From contig CABUUK010000032.1 in the NCBI GenBank assembly GCA_902494765.1, forward strand, positions 1-27,359: a stretch of DNA of 27,359 nucleotides, in the 5' to 3' direction. Of the stretch, positions 15,382 through 22,933 are shown piece after piece. A program made the position numbers and the translations under genes. The notes under the pieces are model-generated. The model saw only the letters and a list, made by a program, of their open reading frames with translations. It made no database searches and was not told the DNA's origin. The stretch's first letter is position 1. Each line of letters starts with the position of its first letter. This DNA comes from an uncultured Collinsella sp. (GTDB taxonomy: Bacteria > Actinomycetota > Coriobacteriia > Coriobacteriales > Coriobacteriaceae).

Positions 15382-15757
15382 ACGCATGCACCTTCAAGTC
15401 ATATACATCGGTCGGGTGGAAACCGCCGACCGACCGCATCGATCACATAATGGTGCTAAGTCTAGCCCATAAGTACATAAGCGTCAGCGCACCTGGCCAT
15501 CGCGGATTTCTATGACGAACGATAGGCGTCGGCACCGCAAACATGGGACACATGGCCCACCTTTCGAGACTTCCGGGCAGCGGCAACTGGGGCATACATA
15601 TAGGTAAGGAGCCCTATGTTGGGGCAAGCTCATCACGGCACCGGACGACGAATGGAAGAATAACCGCACAGTAAACAAAGACATCATGCGCATGCGTAAC
15701 CGCCGTCCCAGCGATCCGCGGCACACGATGTCCCTGGCAGACAAGGAGGACGCCACC
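15382..15757. other. Intergenic region upstream of the first lipoprotein
   Basis: This 376-bp gap separates the divergent folate genes and lipoproteins. It holds one copy of a 19-bp motif shared with the second lipoprotein's leader (15543-15561) and an ACAGTAAA box (15668-15675) also found there. On the minus strand an open frame at 15484-15633 would encode 49 residues with a zinc-ribbon-like pattern (CPSC, then CVPC and C), but it has no ribosome site and overlaps the repeated motif. I do not count it as a gene. Confidence 0.4.
15543..15561 (+). promoter_or_regulatory. 19-bp shared motif, copy 1
   Basis: ATGGGACACATGGCCCACC occurs here and again, identical, at 16508-16526, each time upstream of one of the two paralogous lipoprotein genes. 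The core GGGACACATGGCCC is a partial palindrome (10 of 14 positions), as expected of a dimeric regulator site. It lies about 196 bp before the first lipoprotein start. It could also be a dispersed short repeat. Confidence 0.4.
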
Positions 15758-16357
15758 ATGAAGAAAAAGACCCTATCGATCCTTTCCCTTTGCATCGCCC
15801 TCTTTGCCGCGCTCGCCCTTGTGGGCTGCGGCGGGAGCGCATCGGGCGGCGGCAGCGCCCCCAAGAGCGAGAGCAAGGAAAAGGCCCCCGTCGCCAAGAA
15901 GACCGACTACATCTGGTTTAAGGTCGAGATGCCCGAGGGCGTCGGCGTAAGCGACTCTGCCGGCAAGAATGCCGACAGGGTCCAGCTCACCTTCCCCGAA
16001 GACGAGAACGCCTCGGCCGATCGCTTTATCCCCGTTTGGAAAAAAGCGCTGACGGCCGAGGAATCCCACGCCGACCAGGCGGAAAAGAAGGGGGATACGT
16101 TCCAGTGGAAGGATGGCGGGTCCGTCGAGTATAACGGCAGGACGTGGCTCGTCGGAACATACGAGGACAACAGCGGCATCTCAACCATGCTTTTTACCGA
16201 TGTTGAGCCGGGAAGCGTCTACGTCCTCATCTCGAACTTCGACCAGCACAAGAAAGAAGCCGAGGCACTCCTCAACTCCATCGAGTTCCCCGATGACATG
16301 GAAGAGGCAGTTTCCGAGGCACGCGAAGTCGAGATTTCGAGCATCGAGATCAAGTAA
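15758..16357 (+). CDS. Lipoprotein of unknown function, paralogue 1
   Basis: The 199-residue secreted lipoprotein has a basic start (MKKKT), a hydrophobic stretch and the lipobox LVGC, with lipidation expected on Cys24. A Gly/Ser/Lys linker precedes a compact domain beginning DYIWFKVEMPEGVGV and ending in a helix with EAREVEISSIEIK. I do not recognise a named family. The domain is shared with the next gene, at a similar length throughout, so the pair arose by tandem duplication. The start at 15758 has AAGGAGG eight bases upstream; longer in-frame ATGs lack this and would bury the signal peptide. A terminator follows, so the two copies are transcribed separately. Confidence 0.85.
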   Translation: MKKKTLSILSLCIALFAALALVGCGGSASGGGSAPKSESKEKAPVAKKTDYIWFKVEMPEGVGVSDSAGKNADRVQLTFPEDENASADRFIPVWKKALTAEESHADQAEKKGDTFQWKDGGSVEYNGRTWLVGTYEDNSGISTMLFTDVEPGSVYVLISNFDQHKKEAEALLNSIEFPDDMEEAVSEAREVEISSIEIK

Positions 16358-16426
16358 CGGGACACCCGCACGCGCCTACGCGCACCCGCGCACATGCGCC
16401 CCATTAAAACAACGGGCGCCCAACCC

Positions 16427-16461
16427 GGGGAGGGCCGACAGCACCAGCCCTCCCCTCTTTT
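16427..16461 (+). terminator. Intrinsic terminator of lipoprotein 1
   Basis: GGGGAGGGC (16427-16435) pairs perfectly with GCCCTCCCC (16447-16455) across an 11-base loop and is followed by TCTTTT. It lies about 70 bases after the stop codon. Confidence 0.85.
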
Positions 16462-16507
16462 GCGCCCGAACATATTGCCACTTAACGGCGCAAATCCGGC
16501 CCTCAGA

Positions 16508-16526
16508 ATGGGACACATGGCCCACC
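16508..16526 (+). promoter_or_regulatory. 19-bp shared motif, copy 2
   Basis: This is an identical second copy of the quasi-palindromic 19-mer at 15543-15561. Here it lies 72 bp before the second lipoprotein start, and 20 bases before an ACAGTAAA box (16547-16554) that could be part of a -10 element. This close spacing makes a role at the promoter more plausible than for copy 1. Confidence 0.45.
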
Positions 16527-16598
16527 CTAGCGAGCCGTCCACGCGTACAGTAAAGACAGGTAATCCATGGGCGGTTACAGATCGAGGAGGACACGACC

Positions 16599-17192
16599 AT
16601 GAAAAAGAAGGCCTTTGCGATTCTCACCCTCTGCATCAGTCTCTTTGCCGCAGTTGCCCTGGTGGGCTGCGGTGGCAGCGGCGACGCTACCGGAAGTGGC
16701 GGTGGCGGCGGGGCAGAAAAGCCAGCCGTGGATATGAGGACCGACTTCATTTGGTTTAAGGTCGAGGTTCCCGAGGGCGTCGAGATTACCGACGTTGCCG
16801 GCGACACCGCCGAAAGGGCCCAGTTTAAGTTCACCGAGAGCGAGCACGCCAGCGATCGCTTCATCCCCGTCTTCGATCCTGACAAGAACGCCGACGAGCT
16901 GTTCGACTACGAGGCAAAGTGGAATGCCAGCTTTGAGTGGACCGAGAATGACCCCGTCAAGTACAACGGCAAGACTTGGCGCAACGCTTCCTATACACAC
17001 TCGGGCGGCGTAACGACCGAATACTTCACCGACGTTGACGGCGGCAGTGTGTATGTGCGTATCGACAACGTCGAGGAGCACAAGGACGCCGTCGAGACCA
17101 TGATGAAGTCTCTGGAATTTGCCGACGACATCGCCGAGGCCAAGACCGAGGCCATGGACGTCAAGCTCGACGATATCGAGATCAAGCGCTAA
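16599..17192 (+). CDS. Lipoprotein of unknown function, paralogue 2
   Basis: The 197-residue lipoprotein has the lipobox LVGC (Cys24) and a Gly-rich linker. Its domain parallels the upstream gene: DFIWFKVEVPEGVEI, DRFIPVF, KYNGKTW, and an ending in DVKLDDIEIKR. It is anchored on the outer face of the membrane; the function is unknown. The ribosome site GAGGAGG lies eight bases before the ATG, nearly the same as in paralogue 1, so the leader just before the gene was duplicated too. The gene has its own terminator. Confidence 0.87.
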   Translation: MKKKAFAILTLCISLFAAVALVGCGGSGDATGSGGGGGAEKPAVDMRTDFIWFKVEVPEGVEITDVAGDTAERAQFKFTESEHASDRFIPVFDPDKNADELFDYEAKWNASFEWTENDPVKYNGKTWRNASYTHSGGVTTEYFTDVDGGSVYVRIDNVEEHKDAVETMMKSLEFADDIAEAKTEAMDVKLDDIEIKR

Positions 17193-17264
17193 GCGACTGG
17201 CGAGCGCAACGGGAAACACGGTCGCAGTGCAAACAAGCGACGGTACCCCAGCGCTTCGTACCCA

Positions 17265-17296
17265 GGGAGGGCCGGTAAACCGACCCTCCCTTTCTT
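17265..17296 (+). terminator. Intrinsic terminator of lipoprotein 2
   Basis: GGGAGGG (17265-17271) and CCCTCCC (17284-17290) form the stem, extended inward by a CGGT/ACCG pairing, followed by TTTCTT. The remaining sequence up to 17497 shows no further gene. Confidence 0.82.
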
Positions 17297-17497
17297 ATGC
17301 CTGTAGCCGACGAACGCGAGGATGCCGGACGCCGGAACCGCTCCAAATGTAGCAACAGTACGAAAACGACAAACACCCCAACACGTCCGCCCGCCGATTT
17401 ATTGCGCCGCGCAGACAATTAAACCAGCATCTTTAAACATCTGAGCAGTATAGTGACCAAAACTATCGCATAACCGCACTCTACGAATGGAGAAGTT

Positions 17498-19981
17498 ATG
17501 ACCGAACACCACGCCATCAGTCGCCGAGCGTTTACGCTGGGCCTTGGACTCGCCGCGTTGTCGCCGCTGGCAAGCCTGCCCGAAACCGCAGCGCCGGGCA
17601 TTCCCCTGCGAGCGGCATTTGCAGACAACACACCCGCACCGTCGGACAGCCTCGACAAGTTTGTCATTCGCCTTCGCCCCGCGGGCTATTTTCGCACCGC
17701 GAGCGTCAACCAAGACGGCAACGTTCGCGGCAACGTCTGCCACCTGTTTAACGACGGCACGTCCAGCAAGCTCATCCTTTAGAACGTAACGACCAAGAAT
17801 GACGATACAAACTGGTATGCTATCCGCACCTTGCTCAATTTCGAAGAGCATAAAAAGACGGGCTACAGCATTTGGTCGGTCGACGACGACTCGGACAAAG
17901 ATGGAAAGGTCATCCACGTATGGGGCGGCGAGTATGACAACAAGCCCAGCCGCGCTTTTGCGTTCGAGCGTCAATCAAACGGAACCTATATCATCCGAGA
18001 CCGCACGGTCGAGAAAGAAACCGAGAAAAAAGACATTAAGTACCTGGCAATAGAATCGAACGGCAAAGACCAGGACAACAATAAGATCTGCCATAAGAGT
18101 AAGAGCATTCCGTGGGAGCTAGAACTTGTCGGTTACGACATGGGCAAGATCAATACCACAGTTAGAAGTATCGACTGGACCACGTATAGCAGCTACGTCG
18201 ACGGACCATGCTGGATGAAATACGTCGACGACAACAAGTACCTCGACGAGCTGAGTATCCCGGGCACGCATGATTCGGGCACCTGCAGCGTGGACAACGA
18301 CACCGAGCCCCAATCCTCACAAGCAAAGTGCCAGCAGGATTACATCCCCACGCAGTTGCTCGAAGGCATTCGCTATTTTGATATCCGACTCGGAAGGAAC
18401 GACGAGAACGGCGACCCCGGTATCGACCATGGAAGATGTTACCTGCTCAAAAAAGACGGGGGCTTTATGCATCTCTCCAATGTCATCGACTACTTCAAAA
18501 CATTTTTGAACGAAAACCCGTCAGAAGCGCTCATCATGCTTGCGTCACGAGGCAACGACGAGGCTACCGACGAAAGCGTTACGACGGCTTTCGCCAAGGT
18601 TATGCACGATAATCCCGATCTGTTCTACACGTCGAGCCGAATCCCCACACTGAACGAGGTGCGCGGAAAGATCGTCCTGCTGCGTCGATTTGTACTCGCC
18701 GGCAACAGCGTAAGCGGCCACACGTGGGGCCTCGATCTCACCCAATGGGACGACAAAATCAAGGCGCATTCCGGGCAGTCGATGTGCCTCGTCCAAGACG
18801 CGCGAGGCTTTGAGACTACGGGCAATGCGGGCGACAAAGAGCCCTATTGCACCAAGGTATACGCCCAGGACCATTTTGAATGCACCGGAACCGACAAGAC
18901 TAGCTGGGTCGATATGGCGCTGCGAGAGACGACCAATCTCACGCGCAACAAGGTGGACGTCGAGGACAATGATGGCGCCAAGGTACAAGTCCTGGAACGC
19001 TGCTGGTCTATCAACTACACCAGTTGCACGAATTACAAACAAGGAAGCAATCCTTTTACCGCGGCGCGAGTGGTCAACGAGCATCTGTACAAGAGCCAGT
19101 ACATCAATCCCAGCGGCAGCGATAAAACAAAGTCAGATTGCCTCAAGCACGTTGGCATTATCGCGTCCGACTTTGTCGATTCGGCACTGGCCCGGAGCAT
19201 CTACCAACGCAATTACGACGCGAAGCACAAGCCAACAGTTTCATGCTGCCTCCCGGACCGCATGCACATGACGTATGGAGACTCGCTGAGCGATGCCTCG
19301 CTCCAAGATGGCAAGACCGTTGGCGAGGGCCATTTCCGCCTCGTCGACAGCAGTAACGTACTCAACACAAAGGCTTCGGGAAGCGCTTTTGACATCGAAT
19401 ATGTGGATGTCGACGCCCTGGGCAACGAGACCGTTACGGGGCTGCGGGGCTTTGTGCCCATCGATATCGATCCACGCGCGCTGACGCCCCACTTTGAGGG
19501 GCTCGAAGGCCTTAAGGCCGGTGAGGATGTGCGCGCCAAGGTCACGGCGCCGCTCGACGGCAAGCTCGAAAACGATGCCTGCACAGCCCAACTCGAGTTT
19601 ATGCACGATGCAAACGGCGGTCCGGGTACGGCAATGGCCGAGGGTGAGGCATTTGCCGCGGGGACGTATTGGGTGCGTGCGAAAGACCTGTTGGGCGACG
19701 CGGCGCGAAACTACACGCTTGCCACCGACGGTGCCGCAAGCTTTACCGTGACGACTTCGGACAGTGCAGGCGGCGCCGGCGCCGGCACTGGCGCCAACGT
19801 GGGCAGCGCCGACAAGAACGGCAAGGGCAACAAGGGCAAGGGCTCGGACGGAAAGCTCGCCGACACGGGCGACGGCTCTGGTATCGCCGCCGGGCTCGCC
19901 GCTGCCGCCGTGGCAACAACGGTTGCCGGCGCAGCAATGCTTGCCAATGACCGCGAAGACAACGAAGGTGTTAGCGAATAG
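17498..19981 (+). pseudogene. Tat-exported PI-PLC-like surface protein interrupted by an in-frame TAG
   Basis: One reading frame runs from ATG 17498 (GGAGAAG upstream) to 19981 and is broken only by TAG at 17780-17782 (codon 95 of 828). The N-terminus has a twin-arginine signal (SRRAFTLGLGLAAL). The next region resembles a lectin-like or carbohydrate-binding domain and continues smoothly across the stop. The PI-PLC X-type catalytic part keeps the bacterial PI-PLC residues: His258-Asp259 (GTHDSG), Asp295 and Arg297 (FDIRLG) and His311, with spacing close to the B. cereus enzyme. The C-terminus has a Gly/Lys spacer, LADTG (787-791), a membrane helix and a short tail, suggesting sortase or membrane anchoring. 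It may be a recent nonsense mutant, a readthrough product or a sequencing error. A TTG at 17831 has no ribosome site. Confidence 0.75.
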
Positions 19982-20010
19982 GCAAGCCAGTCTTTTGGGC
20001 GCATCAACTC

Positions 20011-20047
20011 AATCGGGGCGCAGAATACCGTTCTGCGCCCCGATTTT
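20011..20047 (+). terminator. Intrinsic terminator of the PI-PLC-like gene
   Basis: AATCGGGGCGCAGAA (20011-20025) pairs perfectly with TTCTGCGCCCCGATT (20031-20045) across a five-base loop; the run TTTT at 20044-20047 overlaps the end of the stem. The 15-bp stem is very strong. The following gene is convergent. Confidence 0.85.
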
Positions 20048-20073
20048 CACCTTGGCCCGTACGCCGTTATCGG

Positions 20074-20358
20074 CTACATCACCATGTTCAGCGCGTTAAC
20101 AAACTCCTGGGCCTTCGCACGACTGCTCGGGCTAAAGACGCAAGCGGTTAACAGTCGATTGCGCAGAAAAACGTCGCGGCCCTTGATCCTGTTGACCCCC
20201 GTGATGTCCTTAAGGTAAACGATCTCGGTGTGCTTGCCGCCGAAAGTGCCCTTCTTGAGCACCTCAATACGGTTGGGGTAGATCTTAACGTCTTTAAACC
20301 TACCCGAACCTTTGTCCTGGAACAGCAAGGTGTTGTTGTCCACACGCGTCACCCCCAT
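20074..20358 (-). CDS. Small PH-like domain protein
   Basis: The 94-residue protein has alternating short strands (NTLLFQDKGSGRFKDVKIYP, RIEVLKKG, TEIVYLKDITGV, RDVFLRNRLLTACVF) and a C-terminal helix (AKAQEFVNALN). This is the strand-then-helix pattern of bacterial PH-like/YokE-type domains. These often bind lipids or act as adaptors; no specific function is claimed. The start is uncertain. No good ribosome site precedes ATG 20358, and a GTG two codons in is possible. The intergenic stretch 20359-20510 shows no clear element. Confidence 0.65.
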   Translation of the reverse strand: MGVTRVDNNTLLFQDKGSGRFKDVKIYPNRIEVLKKGTFGGKHTEIVYLKDITGVNRIKGRDVFLRNRLLTACVFSPSSRAKAQEFVNALNMVM

Positions 20359-20510
20359 GGGGTTCGTTAAAACTGTCTCTATGGCTACATTTTAGTCACC
20401 GCAAGGCCCCATGCGAAGGCGCCAGACAGCACAGCAATTCGTGTCCGCGCGAGGCTTTAAACTAAATGCAATAAAGATGCATTCCTTAAGAGGAAAGTCG
20501 GGCGATATTA

Positions 20511-21560
20511 ATGGGTGAACTGGTAAACCGCGGGGAATCGGCAATCGTGCCAGAAGATTTTTACAAGCAGGTTTCCTCGATTCTCAACGCTGCTCGCAAC
20601 AAGGCATATGCCGCCGTTAACTTTGCGATGGTTGAGGCATATTGGGAGATCGGCAACAGCATTGTTGAGGAACAAGGCGGAGAAGAGCGCGCCAGGTATG
20701 GAGAGGCGCTGCTTAAAGGACTCGCGACCAGGCTTACCACAGATTTCGGCAAAGGCTTTGACACTTCAAACCTCCGCTACATGCGGCAGTTTTATTTAGC
20801 ATTCCCAATTCGTGACGCACTGCGTCACGAATTGAACTGGACACATTATCGCAGGCTATCTCGCATTCCCGACCCCGAAGCTCGCATTTGGTACATGAAC
20901 GAATGCGCCGACTCTCGCTGGAGCACGCGTCAGCTCGAGCGCCAAATCAACACCATGTTCCGCGAGCGTCTACTTGCCAGCAAGGACACAGAGACCGTCG
21001 CTCAGGAAATCCAAAAGAGCGCCCCGGCTCGTCGCCCCGAGGATATCATCCGCGACCCATATGTGCTGGAATTTTTAGGCTTCTCGGACGATGCTGCGTT
21101 TCGCGAGAGCGATCTAGAGCAGGCGCTCATCACGCATCTTCAGAAGTTCCTGCTGGAGCTTGGCCGTGGTTTCGCTTTCGAGGCGCGCCAAAAGCGCATC
21201 ACCTTTGATGGACGCCATTTCTATATTGACCTTGTGTTTTACAACTATCTGATGCGCTGCTTCGTGCTCATCGACCTTAAGACCGATGACCTTACGCATC
21301 AGGACCTGGGCCAGATGCAAATGTATGTGAACTACTACACGCGCGAGCTCATGAACGAAGGCGACAATCCGCCCATAGGCATCGTGCTCTGCGCGGACAA
21401 AAGCGACTCGATTGTCGAGTACACGCTGCCCGAAGACAACGACCAAGTGTTTGCCGCCAAATACCTGCCGTATCTTCCAAGCAAGGAAGAGCTGGCGCGC
21501 GAGCTGAGTGCCGAGTACCGCGCCATCAACGAAGCGACTAATGGCGAAGCGCAAGGGTAG
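20511..21560 (+). CDS. YhcG/DUF1016 PDDEXK nuclease-domain protein
   Basis: The 349-residue protein has two parts: an N-terminal helical DUF1016 region (about 15-170, including TSNLRYMRQFY and WTHYRRL) and a C-terminal PDDEXK nuclease-like domain (about 180-340). Likely active-site residues are Glu224 in FAFEARQ, Asp240 in FYIDLVFY and Asp255/Lys257 in IDLKTDD. Proteins of this family are linked to mobile DNA and some to defence or DNA repair; the substrate is not established. No restriction-modification genes are beside it. Spacing suggests an operon with the next two genes. The GAGGAAAG before the ATG is unusually far (about 15 bases). A 29-bp perfect palindrome lies within the coding sequence. 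Confidence 0.88.
   Translation: MGELVNRGESAIVPEDFYKQVSSILNAARNKAYAAVNFAMVEAYWEIGNSIVEEQGGEERARYGEALLKGLATRLTTDFGKGFDTSNLRYMRQFYLAFPIRDALRHELNWTHYRRLSRIPDPEARIWYMNECADSRWSTRQLERQINTMFRERLLASKDTETVAQEIQKSAPARRPEDIIRDPYVLEFLGFSDDAAFRESDLEQALITHLQKFLLELGRGFAFEARQKRITFDGRHFYIDLVFYNYLMRCFVLIDLKTDDLTHQDLGQMQMYVNYYTRELMNEGDNPPIGIVLCADKSDSIVEYTLPEDNDQVFAAKYLPYLPSKEELARELSAEYRAINEATNGEAQG
20806..20834. repeat. 29-bp perfect palindrome inside the yhcG-like gene
   Basis: CAATTCGTGACGCA (20806-20819) and TGCGTCACGAATTG (20821-20834) are perfect inverted copies around one base. They encode the stretch PIRDALRHELN between the two halves of the DUF1016 region. A palindrome this long in coding sequence is rare by chance. 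It could be a recombination or insertion hotspot, an RNA hairpin or a protein-binding site. Confidence 0.7.
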
Positions 21561-21622
21561 CAGCACGTTGCGACCGATACCCCCGATGGCGCTCCACATC
21601 ACCCGGGAAAGAGGAGCTTTCC

Positions 21623-22411
21623 ATGACAGACAGACCGAAAACAACACTGCGCGACTGCATCTATGGGCTTGCCGTCGGCGACGCACTGGGCGTTCCCTAC
21701 GAGTTCAGGCCTCGTGGCACGTTCGAATGCACCGACATGATCGGCTACGGCACACATGGGCAGCCCGCCGGCACCTGGAGCGACGACACATCTATGACGC
21801 TTGCTACCTGCGACTCGATTAGAGAGCTCGGACACATCGACACTGCAGACATGCGCGACAAGTTCGTAAGATGGATTAACCACGGCGAGTATACGATCGA
21901 CGGCGTTTTCGATTACGGCGGCACCACCGCTCGCGCCCTGCACACCGGCAAAGGCGGCTCCGGCGAACGCGACAACGGCAACGGATCGCTCATGCGCATC
22001 GCTCCCTTGGCGTTCACCGATGCTACAGACGAAGAGATCGGCGAGGTCTCCGCGATCACGCACGCCCACAGAACGTCGACCGACGCATGCGTCATATTTG
22101 TCGAGCTGATGAGGGACGTGATGAACGGCACGCCCCCCTCGTGGGCGCTCCACCTGAAAGGCGTGTCCGAGCACGAAATCAGGTCTGGCGGCTTCGTGCT
22201 TGACACGCTTAGGGCCGCCACCTGGTGCTTTGTGAACACCAACAGCTACGAAGAATGCGTACTTGCCGCCGTCAACCTGGGCGACGACACTGACACCACC
22301 GCAGCCGTCGCAGGTGCCCTCGCCGGCACGGCATACGGTATCGAGGCCATCCCGCAGGAATGGATCGATACTCTACGAGGGAAGGATCTGATTGAGAGCT
22401 GCCTGTTTTAG
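21623..22411 (+). CDS. ADP-ribosylglycohydrolase family protein
   Basis: The 262-residue protein has the DraG/ARH fold motifs in order: GDALGVPYEF (19-28), the metal-binding WSDDTSM (52-58), NGSLMR near residue 120 and GDDTDTTAA near residue 220. Enzymes of this family remove ADP-ribose from proteins or small molecules using two divalent metals. No ADP-ribosyltransferase is in view, so the substrate is unknown. AGAGGAG lies five bases before the ATG. It follows the YhcG-like gene by 62 bases and precedes a small gene by 32, probably one transcript. Arginine codons AGA and AGG are used more than in neighbouring core genes, hinting at acquired DNA. Confidence 0.92.
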   Translation: MTDRPKTTLRDCIYGLAVGDALGVPYEFRPRGTFECTDMIGYGTHGQPAGTWSDDTSMTLATCDSIRELGHIDTADMRDKFVRWINHGEYTIDGVFDYGGTTARALHTGKGGSGERDNGNGSLMRIAPLAFTDATDEEIGEVSAITHAHRTSTDACVIFVELMRDVMNGTPPSWALHLKGVSEHEIRSGGFVLDTLRAATWCFVNTNSYEECVLAAVNLGDDTDTTAAVAGALAGTAYGIEAIPQEWIDTLRGKDLIESCLF

Positions 22412-22443
22412 GGCGCCATACAAGAAATAAGGCTGGAGGCACC

Positions 22444-22665
22444 ATGGAGAGGAAGATCGCGAATATCGATGAGTTCAAAATGGACGAGAACGAGGTCCCG
22501 ATGCTCCCAGCGGGACTGAGGGAGGAAGGAAACCTTTACGTCCTCCCCGACGGGCGTTACCTCCCCTGCGGACTCTACAGGACCGCGGACGGCGATTCGC
22601 TCATTTATGAGCCATTCGAACTAAGCTTCTTCGGGCAGATGCTTGCTCAATTCAAAGAGTGCTAG
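22444..22665 (+). CDS. Small protein of unknown function, next to the ADP-ribosylglycohydrolase
   Basis: The 73-residue acidic protein has GGAGG three bases plus a short spacer before the ATG. Its centre reads GNLYVLPDGRYLPCGLYR, a beta-hairpin-like stretch, and its end SFFGQMLAQFKEC is amphipathic. I recognise no family. It uses AGG for most arginines, unlike the core genes of the window. It may be an accessory or partner of the ADP-ribosylglycohydrolase 32 bases upstream. Confidence 0.65.
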   Translation: MERKIANIDEFKMDENEVPMLPAGLREEGNLYVLPDGRYLPCGLYRTADGDSLIYEPFELSFFGQMLAQFKEC

Positions 22666-22732
22666 AGGCTTGATTGCCCGTTAGATCGACACTGTTCCAA
22701 ATCATGGGATGGGTAGTGAAGGGAGTCATAGA

Positions 22733-22758
22733 AAAGGGCCGGTTGCAGCCGGCCCTTT
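22733..22758 (+). terminator. Hairpin after the small gene, probable terminator
   Basis: AAAGGGCCGG (22733-22742) and CCGGCCCTTT (22749-22758) pair perfectly across a six-base loop. The T run is only three, so termination would be modest; it could work on both strands. Confidence 0.6.
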
Positions 22759-22771
22759 AGACGATAATACC

Positions 22772-22880
22772 TGCGTTGCCCTCGCTTCCGAAGTGTGACT
22801 AGCTGAGGAGCGGGTTCCGCGGCACAACCTGATTTTACCCAGTGGGGCGGCTCTTTTGCAGCCGTCCCACCGTTTATTTA
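22772..22880 (+). ncRNA. Possible structured small RNA ending in a terminator hairpin
   Basis: Between the hairpin at 22758 and the zinc-ribbon gene lies a non-coding stretch able to fold. GTTGCC pairs with GGCAcAAC around a CGCTTCC/GGAGCG stem (about 22774-22829). It is followed by a strong hairpin, GTGGGGCGGCT (22842-22852) with AGCCGTCCCAC (22860-22870), and TTTATTT. The terminator has no plus-strand gene just before it, which suggests an independent short transcript. It matches no RNA family I know. The rest of the gap (22881-22933) holds only a weak hairpin. Confidence 0.3.
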
Positions 22881-22933
22881 GATCTACCACGACGGACAGC
22901 TCGCACTACTGCGCGCTGTCCCGTACCGCTCCT

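Noticed and set aside
17831..19981. Separate gene starting at TTG 17831 after the amber codon
   Set aside because: No ribosome site, it begins inside a domain, and it is in the same frame as the upstream signal-peptide part.
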